Program-made: the position numbers and the translations under genes
Shown here: positions 39,401-48,275 of the stretch, in pieces
How the letters are laid out: each line of letters opens with the position of its first letter
Numbering within the stretch: the first letter of the stretch is position 1
The notes under the pieces: model-generated
Databases searched by the model: none
What the model was told of the DNA's origin: nothing
What the model saw: the letters and a program-made list of their open reading frames with translations, nothing else
NCBI GenBank assembly: GCA_022376925.1
Contig: JAIOJX010000025.1
Location: 187,797,801 to 187,861,800, forward strand
Source of the DNA: Tragulus kanchil
Taxonomy: Eukaryota; Chordata; Mammalia; Artiodactyla; Tragulidae
DNA: 64,000 nt
Direction: 5' to 3'

Positions 39401-41262
39401 GTCCGCACGCCCAGGCAGGGCCCAGGTCTCGACTCCCCCCGTTAGAAACACTGGACCCCCCGCAGCCCCCAGGGCGGCTGGGGCCCTCTGCAGGCTCTCC
39501 GAGAGCTGCGGGCCCTGCCGCCCGCCTCCACCCCGCCGCCGGGAGCCCTGAGGCCGCGGGGAGAGGGGCGGGCAGCGGCCCCTGTTCCTGGGCTCCTCTC
39601 GCAGTCGCTGTGCTGAAGCATCCTGGTGACGCCGGGGGAGGCACGCACTGTCACAGGCGCTGGGGGCCGCCGCCCACCCTCAGCTGCTCCGCTTTCCGGG
39701 CCCCCAGGTGCCCAGGCCCCCGGCCCCTCACCCCCAATCCTGGAAGCCGCCCTGGCAGCCGTCCTGGCTCCTGGGAAGAGGGCGGTGGTCAGCAACAGAG
39801 ACGTGCGTGAGCGGGGCTGCGGCGTCGCTCGGCCCGAGGGCCTCCGCCCCGGCGCCCGCCGCGGGCTGGTCGAGGTGCCTCGAGCCCGTGGCCGTGGCAG
39901 TGGGAGCTGGCGCCAGGCGGGGGCACTGAGGGGCTGCCAGAGCGGGGTTGACCGTGACCGTGTGGGCTCCAGAGGACCGAGGAGCCGGGGCCGGGCGTCC
40001 TCCTGGCCTCCGCTCTAGCTCTGCCCTGCGCTTGCCTTTGTCCAGCCCTCGTCCGGGACACCATGGAGGCCCTGCAGCGTGTGCCGGCGCTGGAGCTGCA
40101 GCTGCGGGTGAGGGGGCGGGGAGCCGCGGGCCACACACGGCCCTCCCCTGGCCACCCCCCGTCGGGCGCGCCCGGCACTCACCAAGCCCCTTCCAGCCTG
40201 CGGGCTGGCGGCTCTCACGGGGGCCCTGGGTCCCCAGGCGAAGAGCTCCGGGTGCAGGCTCCCCCGGGTGGTGGGGAAGGCGGAGGAGTCCTCTCTCCTC
40301 CCGGGGCTCTTCCCAGCCCAGGGATCGGACCCAGGTCTCCTGCTCTGCAGGCTGATTGCCTGCCATCCGAGCCAGCAGGCCATGCAGATGCCCCCCGCAG
40401 GGTCAGCAGGCAGCTTGGAGGCCCTGGAAAGGCGGCAGGGAAAGACGGGTCTCCTCGCCCCTCCCCGGAGCAGCCTGCTGTGTGCTCACCACCCTGTCGC
40501 CTCACCCCTGCCTCACCCTCTGGGGGGCAGTTTGACAGCATGAGGGAGCGTCCTGTGGTCCAGGGTGGTCGGTGCTGGCGCCCCTGGCAGGTGGAGGCGG
40601 GGCCCAGGAGGCCTGACCGCACCCCACTAGCAGCCCTGTGGTGGCCACTGCGGTCCCCACTGTCCTATGGGGAGGGAGCTGTTGAGCTGTGGCCAGGCCC
40701 CGCTCAGGGTCAGCGCCCGGGAGGGCTCTCCAAGCCCCTCTGCACTGCTTGGAGCCAGCAGTCCCTCGGGGGACCCCGGGGGACCTGGGACACCCCACCC
40801 AGGGCCCTCGCCTCGCCCAGCCTCTGCAGGCCTCCTGCGTACAGAGGCCCTGGCAGGGGCGGGGCTCCGCCCGCGTGGAGGCAGCAAGGTGTGTGCCGGG
40901 GCCTGAGAGCGTGCGTCTGTGCGCGGAGCGTGTGCGTGTCTGTCCCCGGTAGGCCTGCCAGGGCCGTGGTTATCGAGTGTCTCCGGGCGAGGGGCCGCCT
41001 GAGTACCGGGGGCGCTGGTCCACCTGTGGGGGCCTGGCAGGTGGCCGGGAAGGCCGGGCACTCACCTCTGCTACCCCCACAGGTGCCCCTGAAGGTGAGC
41101 CTGAGTGCCGGCCGCTCATGGGGACACCTGGCACCGCTGCAGGAGGCCCCGGGGCCCGGCCCCTCCAACGTCCCACCCAGTCTCCAAGCAACGGTTCGGC
41201 CCCTGCCAGCCCCGGGGCGCCCGCCCCCGCGTCCGCACGTTTCGCCTTCATTTACTCGGTAG
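21348..41262 (+). CDS. POLN: DNA polymerase nu, C-terminal exons (partial gene)
   Basis: These seven coding exons (two present twice) spell the C-terminal half of the family-A DNA polymerase nu. This nuclear, low-fidelity, strand-displacing polymerase is linked to crosslink repair and homologous recombination. Visible in order are the O-helix/motif B (REQTKK...VVYGAG), the fingers segment [11 protein letters not shown], the [11 protein letters not shown] loop, the [13 protein letters not shown] segment, motif C ([10 protein letters not shown], catalytic HDE at 37166-37174), and a proline-rich tail ending in a stop at 41260-41262. All introns are GT-AG, and codon phases join without a break when one copy of each doubled exon is used. 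Upstream exons, including motif A, are not in the window. The single-copy exons encode roughly 238 residues. Taking both copies of either the 83-bp or the 62-bp exon would shift the frame. Orthology is certain at family level; the POLN assignment rests on near-identity to the remembered mammalian protein. Confidence 0.95.
22434..22516 (+). CDS. POLN: POLN motif B exon, copy B (canonical)
   Basis: This is the same 83-bp exon as the copy 1086 bp upstream, but it retains the conserved Gly codon GGA at 22510-22512, giving the family motif VVYGAG. It ends in phase 1 and joins in frame to the exon at 25549 (G|GA, Gly). It is the copy expected in a functional transcript. Confidence 0.93.
24025..24352 (+). 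mobile_element. tRNA-derived SINE, near full length
   Basis: It starts gcttcccctggtggtccag, has the B-box ggttcgatccc at 24078-24088, and ends with ataaataaatctttttaaa and an A-run. It lies in a POLN intron. Confidence 0.88.
24438..24603 (-). mobile_element. Bov-tA SINE
   Basis: Inverted Bov-tA core: cagctctttgtgacccta, gtccacgaggctctccaggc, cagcccagggttgaatc. Confidence 0.8.
25549..25680 (+). CDS. POLN: POLN exon, fingers region
   Basis: This 132-bp exon has acceptor ...cacacag and donor gtgagc. It encodes [16 protein letters not shown] followed by [16 protein letters not shown] and ends with CHQT(G). The segment follows the O-helix in the fingers subdomain. It is single-copy and lies between duplications 5 and 6. 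Phase is 1 at both ends of the join, consistent with the neighbouring exons. Confidence 0.95.
26138..26272 (-). mobile_element. tRNA-derived SINE, truncated
   Basis: It starts ttctgctttggccgcacctc and ends gggccaccagggaagtcc, just left of duplication 6. Confidence 0.8.
26300..28489 (+). repeat. Tandem duplication 6 (offset 1098 bp)
   Basis: Copy A is 26300 to about 27386 and copy B is 27398 to about 28489, with roughly 11 bp of filler. The last 30 bases of copy A lack several single bases present in copy B (e.g. gtaccgcaccc versus gtagccgcgaccc). The unit includes a MIR-like fragment. Confidence 0.96.
27055..27190 (-). mobile_element. MIR-like fragment (repeated at 28153-28288)
   Basis: The string gaggaaaacgagctccgagg and gagttcacacagccagc match the inverted MIR core. 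It is diverged and doubled by duplication 6. Confidence 0.55.
28490..29745. other. POLN intron, unique GC-rich sequence
   Basis: No other feature was recognised between duplication 6 and the exon at 29746. Confidence 0.45.
29746..29856 (+). CDS. POLN: POLN exon, GRRRPLP segment
   Basis: This 111-bp exon has acceptor ...gacacag and donor gtgcca. It encodes [15 protein letters not shown], then [14 protein letters not shown] and AVNFVLQ. The IMGRRRPLP motif is characteristic of the Pol nu/theta/HELQ-associated family-A group. NF..QG begins the conserved segment that packs near the active site. It is single-copy. Confidence 0.95.
31329..31407 (+). CDS. POLN: POLN exon, QGSAADLCK segment
   Basis: This 79-bp exon has acceptor ...tcccacag and donor gtcagt. 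It encodes (G)[15 protein letters not shown] then [10 protein letters not shown]. It continues the conserved family-A segment NxxxQGSAADLxKxAM. It is single-copy and ends in phase 2, completed by the first base of the next exon to give Arg. Confidence 0.94.
31408..33693. other. POLN intron, CpG-rich
   Basis: Long overlapping open frames on both strands result from high GC content. None resembles a known protein. Confidence 0.45.
33694..35993 (+). repeat. Tandem duplication 7 (1150 bp)
   Basis: Copy A is 33694-34843 and copy B is 34844-35993, exactly abutting. One C/A difference was seen (tttccccaag versus tttccacaag). The unit is purely intronic in POLN. Confidence 0.97.
36384..36612 (+). 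mobile_element. BovB 3' end fragment, diverged
   Basis: After a T-run of about 18, gaaagatcgagggcaggagg and cgcagagagtcagacgccac match the sense 3' end of BovB. It is GC-shifted by local CpG-rich context. Confidence 0.6.
36645..36825 (-). mobile_element. tRNA-derived SINE, diverged
   Basis: It reads tctttggctgggccgagtc, then cggcgtgtgggacctccatc, in the inverted SINE order. Ends are eroded. Confidence 0.6.
37150..37217 (+). CDS. POLN: POLN exon with catalytic motif C
   Basis: This 68-bp exon has acceptor ...gttttgcag and donor gtgagc. It encodes [17 protein letters not shown] and VPEFA. HDE at 37166-37174 is motif C, whose Asp is one of the two metal-binding carboxylates of the polymerase active site. 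It is single-copy, so the catalytic residue is intact. Confidence 0.96.
38950..39011 (+). CDS. POLN: POLN penultimate coding exon, copy A
   Basis: This 62-bp exon has acceptor ...tttgtccag and donor gtgagg. It encodes (A)[15 protein letters not shown] then ELQLR, the C-terminal helix region of the palm. An identical exon occurs 1096 bp downstream within tandem duplication 8. The 3' flank of this copy is full of short homopolymer losses relative to copy B. Use of both copies would frameshift, because 62 is not a multiple of three. Confidence 0.9.
40046..40107 (+). CDS. POLN: POLN penultimate coding exon, copy B
   Basis: This is identical to the exon at 38950-39011 in coding sequence and splice sites. 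Its intronic 3' flank is the uncontracted version, so this is likely the better-supported sequence of the pair. It joins in phase 0 to the terminal exon at 41083. Confidence 0.92.
40300..40385 (-). mobile_element. Bov-tA remnant
   Basis: The short stretch ttcccagcccagggatcgga and tgctctgcaggctgattgcc matches the inverted tRNA-related part of Bov-tA. It spans nothing coding. Confidence 0.5.
41083..41262 (+). CDS. POLN: POLN terminal coding exon
   Basis: Acceptor ...ccccacag is followed by 59 codons and a TAG stop. The start [16 protein letters not shown] is strongly conserved in POLN. The rest is a proline-rich, low-complexity tail ending PHVSPSFTR, resembling in composition but not in detail the remembered human tail. 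The 3'UTR begins 23 bp before tandem duplication 9. Confidence 0.95.
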   Translation: MPLKVSLSAGRSWGHLAPLQEAPGPGPSNVPPSLQATVRPLPAPGRPPPRPHVSPSFTR

Positions 41263-41285
41263 CCCCAGGCAACAGCGGAGAAGAG

Positions 41286-43476
41286 AACTGGTTTCCACCG
41301 GCCAGCAGTGTGGCCTTCCCCAAGGTCAGAGTCAAGCGCTTTGTACCTGGTTGTGGCTCACTTCCTGCGCCCGGGTGGTGGGTGCCCAGAGTAAATCACC
41401 TCCGGTCAGCGTCCGCGTGCATTCTTCCCGTGGGTGGGAAACGCCAACGTCTGCAGCCTCGGCCGCGCAGCCAGGACTCGCTGCCACACAGGACGGGCCG
41501 GCCGGGCCTCCAGCTGGACAGTTGCTCACCCGCCTGGGGCGGGCAGTGGCCAGCAGCCTGGCTCCGGAGCCCCGGGCTGGCCTGCAGGGGGCAGTGCCTT
41601 GGCGGAACACAGCCTGACCACCCTCCTGAGGGCCAGAGGCACGGGCGCACGGGGGCTCCCTGGCCGCTTCTCACGGGCACCCCGCGGCCGAGGAGGGTCT
41701 CGCCCGTGCACCCCCAGAGCCTCACGAAGGCCTGTGACAGAGATGCCACCCCCTTAGGTGGGGGAGCACGGAGGCGCAAAGACGTCACCTCACAGGGACG
41801 GGGCCCAGCAGGACGGCCCTGCCAGACTCGCCCTGGAGCCCCTTCTGCCGCCCCGCGGGTCCTGGTCTGGGTCCAGGCTCTGTGTGCCACCTCTGAGGGG
41901 GCGCAGGCCTGCCCAGGGCAGCGCTGGGTGACGGGCCAGTGCAGCTCCAGGAGGGCGCAGGGCCGCCCCACCCCCAGCCCTGGGGACCCGACTCTTCTCT
42001 TCTGGTGACGCGGTGGTCACAGTGTCCCATGCCCAGGCCTGTTTTTCTCATGGCCTCAAATCTTGTCACTGGCCCCCCAGGGTGGCAAGGGTCCGATGGC
42101 CAGGCCAGACCACGGGGAGATGGAACCTTCCAGACCCTCCGCACGACTGCCTCTGTGGGGGGCGTGCATCTGAGCGGCAGCCTGTGCCTGGGCTTTGCCC
42201 CCCAGAGGCGCAGACCACGGCCTCGTCTCGTGGAGCATCTCAGAAACATGACCGGCCGGGAGCTGACCTCCCCGGGCCAGCACGGTCCTGTGTGTGTCTA
42301 GGACAGCCCCGGGGGCAGGCGCGTCCCCGTCAGACCCATGAGGAGGGGGCATGCCCGCAGGGAGGGGCACTTGCCCGCAGGGCAACGGGAAAACTGGTTT
42401 CCACCGGCCAGCAGTGTGGCCTTCCCCAAGGTCAGAGTCAAGCGCTTTGTACCTGGTTGTGGCTCACTTCCTGCGCCCGGGTGGTGGGTGCCCAGAGTAA
42501 ATCACCTCCGGTCAGCGTCCGCGTGCATTCTTCCCGTGGGTGGGAAACGCCAACGTCTGCAGCCTCGGCCGCGCAGCCAGGACTCGCTGCCACACAGGAC
42601 GGGCCGGCCGGGCCTCCAGCTGGACAGTTGCTCACCCGCCTGGGGCGGGCAGTGGCCAGCAGCCTGGCTCCGGAGCCCCGGGCTGGCCTGCAGGGGGCAG
42701 TGCCTTGGCGGAACACAGCCTGACCACCCTCCTGAGGGCCAGAGGCACGGGCGCACGGGGGCTCCCTGGCCGCTTCTCACGGGCACCCCGCGGCCGAGGA
42801 GGGTCTCGCCCGTGCACCCCCAGAGCCTCACGAAGGCCTGTGACAGAGATGCCACCCCCTTAGGTGGGGGAGCACGGAGGCGCAAAGACGTCACCTCACA
42901 GGGACGGGGCCCAGCAGGACAGCCCTGCCAGACTCGCCCTGGAGCCCCTTCTGCCGCCCCGCGGGTCCTGGTCTGGGTCCAGGCTCTGTGTGCCACCTCT
43001 GAGGGGGCGCAGGCCTGCCCAGGGCAGCGCTGGGTGACGGGCCAGTGCAGCTCCAGGAGGGCGCAGGGCCGCCCCACCCCCAGCCCTGGGGACCCGACTC
43101 TTCTCTTCTGGTGACGCGGTGGTCACAGTGTCCCATGCCCAGGCCTGTTTTTCTCATGGCCTCAAATCTTGTCACTGGCCCCCCAGGGTGGCAAGGGTCC
43201 GATGGCCAGGCCAGACCACGGGGAGATGGAACCTTCCAGACCCTCCGCACGACTGCCTCTGTGGGGGGCGTGCATCTGAGCGGCAGCCTGTGCCTGGGCT
43301 TTGCCCCCCAGAGGCGCAGACCACGGCCTCGTCTCGTGGAGCATCTCAGAAACATGACCGGCCGGGAGCTGACCTCCCCGGGCCAGCACGGTCCTGTGTG
43401 TGTCTAGGACAGCCCCGGGGGCAGGCGCGTCCCCGTCAGACCCATGAGGAGGGGGCATGCCCGCAGGGGAGGGGCA
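41286..43476 (+). repeat. Tandem duplication 9 (offset 1106 bp)
   Basis: Copy A is 41286-42369 and copy B is 42392-43476, with 22 bp of filler. The end of copy A has one fewer G (gcagggagg versus gcaggggagg). A G/A difference lies near 41812/42918. The unit covers the POLN 3'UTR and downstream spacer. Confidence 0.96.
41390..41395 (+). terminator. Candidate POLN poly(A) signal (AGTAAA)
   Basis: AGTAAA, a known weaker variant hexamer, lies about 130 bp after the POLN stop. It is repeated at 42496-42501 in copy B of duplication 9. No canonical AATAAA was seen nearby on this strand, so the assignment is tentative. Confidence 0.4.
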
Positions 43477-43919
43477 GACGGACCTTTTGAAGACTCTTCG
43501 CCGCCCCGGAAGCCAGTCAGGGCCAGAGACTGAGGCCAGAAGAAGGCCAGCTGGGGCGCCGTCCATGCTAGGTGGGCTTCAGGAGCCCATGGGCCTGCCA
43601 GGTGCCTCCACGTGGGGTCTCAGCACCCGTGTCCCCCCTACTCTCTGGCGGACACCCCAACCCCACCGCCTCCCTTCCCTGCAGACACTGGGGGTCCCAC
43701 TACCCTCCCACCTGGCCCCCCGGAGCCCACCTGCTCCAAGGAGTGTCAGGCAGACGCAGGCGAGCAGGACGCCCTGGCCAAGGCTCCTGACCCAAGAGCG
43801 GGAGCCTCTCAGCCCACAGGTCACCCCGCCCCCTGGCCCCGCCCTGGGGGCGCCCAGCAGCTCCAGGAAGAGCCCTTCAGGCCAGCATCACGGGAGACCG
43901 CAAGAAGGCACAGAGCCCG
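43477..43919. other. Spacer between convergent POLN and NAT8L 3' ends
   Basis: GC-rich, without a recognised repeat or gene. With duplication 9 collapsed, the two genes' 3' ends would be about 1.4 kb apart. Confidence 0.45.
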
Positions 43920-46900
43920 GTTCCATCCACTTAGGTTTTATTGAAAAACAGCAGCATTGGGGGCCGGGCAGGCGGCGGGACACCGCCCAGCCCTCCCGTG
44001 GCTCACACACGCGTGGGAGGCAGGGACCCCCGCCCAGCAGCCTGCTCCTCCCGAACTCGGCGCCCGCCCCTCCGGGCCCTCGCTGGGGCTGTTTGGCACA
44101 TCCTGGGGTCTCGGGACAGTGGGCTGTCCTGGGCGCACCGACGGTGACCTCCGCGAGCGCCACCCGCCGCCCGAGGGAGCCGCAGCCGCGGCAGCAGCGG
44201 TCAGACGCCTGGCCCAGGGGCCCTGTGTCGCCAAACCTGATCTCCGCCAGTCTGCAGAGTGTCCCTGCCCCGCCGCCCTCCCCGCACAGCCAGGGCCCGG
44301 GCGAGAGCTCCGCCCCGCACGCCGCTTCACACGGGCCGTCCACGGCCGCGGCCTGGGAAGGAGGAGCCAGGGTTCCAGGCCAGCCGGGCCGGAGGAGAGT
44401 GGCCACGTACCTCCCGGCCCCTTCCCCGGCTGCCGGGGTCCCTGGGGCACCAGGCGCTCCCCGCACACGTGCACACACTCAGGCACACGCGTGTGCACGT
44501 GCCCACAGGCACGCACAGGCACACCCCTGCTCCAAAATGGCTGATTATTGCTGTTAGAAACCACGTCCGACAGGGGGCGCTCCTTCCCCCGCCCCAGGCC
44601 GGGGCCTCCCACTCGTCCGTGGACCTCACGCCCCGCCGGAAGCCTGCTGTCAGCACGGGCAACCTGGTCCAGGGTCTGCCTGTGCCCGGCCCAGAACTCA
44701 ACCCGCCGCAGCCTGGGCCCGAGGGCCACCAGCCCCGGTGCAGGGGCCCGTGGCCAGAACGATACACCACGGCGGCTGCAGACACACACAGGTGGCACAC
44801 AGGGCACACCGGGGAGGGCCGGCAGGCTCCCGAGGCCCAGGGCCACTGTCCAGCACCCCCAGACACCAACAGCTCCCGCGGCGGGCAGACGCCTGCACCG
44901 CAAGGCCCAGGTGCCCCTGAGGCCAGAGCCAGGACCCAGGGCCCAGAGAGCCTCAAGGAGCCCCCACGTCCTGTGAGGACTGTCTCTGAGAAAGGACACC
45001 CAGGGCAGGACGGGGGCCCGGGACCAGGTGGCCTCCTGGTCCACGCCCGCTGCCCCTCTTCCATTTACCCCGCCCCCGCCTGCCCCAGGGCAGTGCCGGG
45101 AGCGAGCCTGGGCGCAGACAGAGGAAGCAGGCGGGAGGCCCCGGCGCAGCCCTGCACGGGCCGGACCCCTGGCTGGCCTCCACTCGCGTGCACCGCTCAC
45201 TCTGGCCGCCCGCCGTCAGGGCAGCTGTCTGAAGAGACTTCACCGGGGCCAGGGGAGCTACCTGGACGTGGCCTGCAGGCCCCGTGCCAGAACCCTGGCA
45301 GTGCTGGGCCATCCAACAGTGCTGGACCCTCCGCTGCCCGGATCCCACGGCCTGGACGCTCCCTTCGGGCCAGTGCTTCCACCCCCTGGAAGCCGGACCC
45401 CCGAGCACAGTGCCCGGCCCACAGAGAAGCCGCCCAGGCACAACCCCAGGAAGACACTTCACAGAGGTAGAAGTAACATCAGAATTTCTACAAAGGTATA
45501 AAACTCCCATCTCAGTGCATGTTTGTGGAGCAGTGAGCTCCCAGGCTGGGGGGAGGCTGGGAGACCTGCCCCAGGGGCCCCAGGAGCCCCACGCTGGCCA
45601 GGCGGGGGTCCTGACCCAGGCTCAGCGCACACCCAGCCCGGGACACACGTGTGCCTCTGCCCACCCCAGGGTCAGGCGGCAGCCGCCCTGCCGCAGCCCT
45701 CCTGGCATCTCTCCTGGCAGCAACAAAGGGCCTAAGGGAAGGTCGCGAGCCCAACCAGCGCCCGCTGCCCTCTGGGCCATCCTACGGGGCGGGGCAGGGA
45801 TGGGGCACAGCCAGCAGACACCAGCAGGAAAGGCGGGGCCAAAGCCCTGCAGGGAGCCACGTCTGCGGGGCGCTGGGGTCAAGGCTGACAGGCAGGGACG
45901 GCCCCCGGGGGCTCTGATGGCCCTGCCCACGGGCCCCCACCAGGGACGGGGGCCCCGAAGGCACAGGGTCACGGGAGGCCGGCAGCGTCCCGGAGCTGCC
46001 ACCGGACAAGACACGACCCGCCACGCGACCTCGCGGGTGCCGCCTGCCCGCCCACCCGGCCGGGCCCCAGGCCAGCCGCAGCCCCACCGCCCCTCGGCAG
46101 CGAAGGCCGCCCCGAGCCAACACCGAACCAAACAGAAAGAGGAAAAAGGCACAACTGTTTGTTTTCCATTTTGCTAAAACACTTTACGTCTGTCTGTATA
46201 ATCCAGATTAACAAAATCTGAGAGCTGCAAGAAAATAGGGTGCCGATTTCTGTACAGTCTACAAAACCCCCGTCCCCGCCCGGGAGCAGGCGCCCCGGGG
46301 AGCAGGGACAGGGGAGCGGGGTCTGTACAATGTTCTGCAAACACCTCGGCTGCGGACAGCACAGAAGGCCCCTTGGGAAACTAGGCTCATTTCCTTCAAA
46401 GCGCCTCAAAGAGCGCCCCCTCCGTGGTCCCGCACGTGGGACCCTGGCCAGTGGCCCACAACACCGGCCACGTCTCCCCCCCAAACAAGGGTCTTGGCAG
46501 CATCTAGGGCCCCCTGCCACCAGGCCAGGTCCAGCCCCCACCTTCCCCTAGCGCTCCGGGCCACCCCACTCCCCAAGCCCCCCTGACCCCGGGAAGGAGG
46601 ATGGGGGCACAGACAGTGCCCCCCGAAGGCGGCGGCCCAGCTCCTGCACTGGACGCCGCGGATGACCTGGTCTCTCCCGCCCCCGCCCGGCGGCACTGGG
46701 GCGGGAGGGGTGGCCCGGAGCCCACGCGCCCCCAGGAGTGCCCTCGCTGGGGGCACGGTGTTCAGTCAGGGTCTCCCCCCAGATTCCAAACCAACCCTTC
46801 ACGCCCCCCGCCACCCACCCGGCCAAACCGGGCCGGAAATAGTGCATATTCTAGACCACACAGGTGTGTGTGTGTAGGTATCAACTACCGTTTTGTCCCA

Positions 46901-47907
46901 AGAGTTAAAGTCATGCAGAGTGCTATTCTGTCTAAATAACTTATTAAAAAATAGGTCGGCTTCAGGCTGAGAGAAGCTGTGGGCTCGGTGGTGCAGGCGG
47001 CAGCCTGGGTTGGTAACTCACAGGACAGAGCCCAGGGGCCGTGAGGCAGGGGGTCCTCGGGGAGGGCTGGGAGAGGCCACCGCGATCGAGCTGGCCCTGG
47101 GGCAGAGGGTCCCGCAGCCGCCTCCACCCTGCTCTCCTGGAGGGCCCTGACCACGGCTGTGCAACACGTTGCTATGGGAACCACACCTGGATGATGACGC
47201 CAGTCAGCAAAGCCCGGACAGAGGAGGGGCAGGTACCAAAAGGAGAAGGGGGATCCGATGTCAAAGCAAAGCTGGACGGGGGAAGCGAGGGCTGGGGTGG
47301 ACAGTCGGGCTCCAGGGAGCGGGGCTGGGCCGGGCTGCTCACCAGTCTGGGTCCAGTCTGGGCAGGGCGGGGGCAGGAGGCTGCGGGCATGCGGCATGCT
47401 GCAGCCAGGCCACGTCCTCGGCATGCACGGAGCGAAGCAGCCCGCGGCCGGCCCGGCGCCCCGGCGGGCGGGGACAGCAGCCGGTGTGCAGCAGGCCACG
47501 CCCACTGGGGGCCCGAGCGGCTGAGCCGCCCCCCACCCGGCTGCCGGCCAGGGGCCTGCTGGGCGAGAGCCTCCCCTCCGAGGCTCTGTGCTTAGTGGGC
47601 AGGGCCGGGCCCGCCCCCACCTCAGGGCCGGGCTGGAAGGGGCCCCTCCAGCCGGGGCCAGAAGCTGCGTGGGCTTGCGGCGGCCCACGCGGACACTCTG
47701 CAGGGTGCGGCCTCGATGCGGGGAGGGCGAGGGGCGTCGCCAAGAGCCGCCCACCTTCCCAGGTGTCCCAGATGCGCCCCCGGAGCCAGCCAAGGAACCG
47801 TGTGGTGTCGAAAGAGGAGAAACCCAACACAACGCCAAGGGGAGCGTCTGGAAGCGGCCCGGGCGGCGGGCAGGCGGGCGCGGGCGGGGCGGCGGGCGGA
47901 CGGGCGG
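43920..47907 (-). other. NAT8L: NAT8L 3' untranslated region
   Basis: About 4 kb lie between the NAT8L stop and an AATAAA on the minus strand, without interspersed repeats. The stretch is GC-rich but contains two sharply AT-rich islands near 46140-46265 and 46840-46985, as expected for conserved UTR elements. The extent is inferred from the poly(A) signal only. Confidence 0.7.
43937..43942 (-). terminator. NAT8L: NAT8L poly(A) signal
   Basis: Plus-strand TTTATT reads AATAAA on the gene strand. It is the only canonical hexamer noticed on that strand between the stop codon and the POLN 3' end, which places cleavage near 43915-43925. Confidence 0.65.
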
Positions 47908-48275
47908 TCACTCCTCGCGCAGCTGCAGGCGGTAGCGGTGGTAGCGGACCTGGAAGAAGAGGCGCTCGGCCAGCGAGAGGGTCATGCCGGGCATCACGTA
48001 GCGGTCACTCGAGCCCATGTGTCTGAAGCCCAGCGACTCGTAGAGCTTGTGGGCGGCCACCTTGACGGCCGTGGTGCCCAACACCACCGCGGAGTAGTTG
48101 TGCGCCAGGGCGAACTCCAGCACCGTGCGGCCCAGCGCCTTGGCGATGCCCTTGCCGCGGAAGCGCGCGTCCACCGACATGCGCATCAGCTCCACGGTGT
48201 TGTCCTCCGCGTGCGCTCGCGCCGCCACGATGCCCACCACGTTGCCGTCCAGCACGGCCACCCAGAAGCAGGAGC
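47908..48275 (-). CDS. NAT8L: NAT8L exon 3 (GNAT catalytic core, stop)
   Basis: This exon has 368 bp including the stop at 47908-47910. It encodes SCFWVAVLDGNVVGIV, the strand before the acetyl-CoA loop (VELMRMSVD), the RFRGKGIAKALG loop, YSAVVLGTT, HKLYESLGF and the C-terminus. RxxGxG is the pyrophosphate-binding motif of GNAT enzymes. It is single-copy. Confidence 0.97.

Larger units (their letters stand above)
38076..40268 (+). repeat. Tandem duplication 8 (about 1.1 kb, contains POLN exon)
   Basis: Copy A is 38076 to about 39161 and copy B is 39184 to about 40268, with about 22 bp of filler. Copy B lacks 12 bp near its start. The last 110 bp of copy A show at least six shortened runs relative to copy B (e.g. 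ccaccccgtcg versus ccaccccccgtcg). The 62-bp POLN exon is duplicated. Confidence 0.96.
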
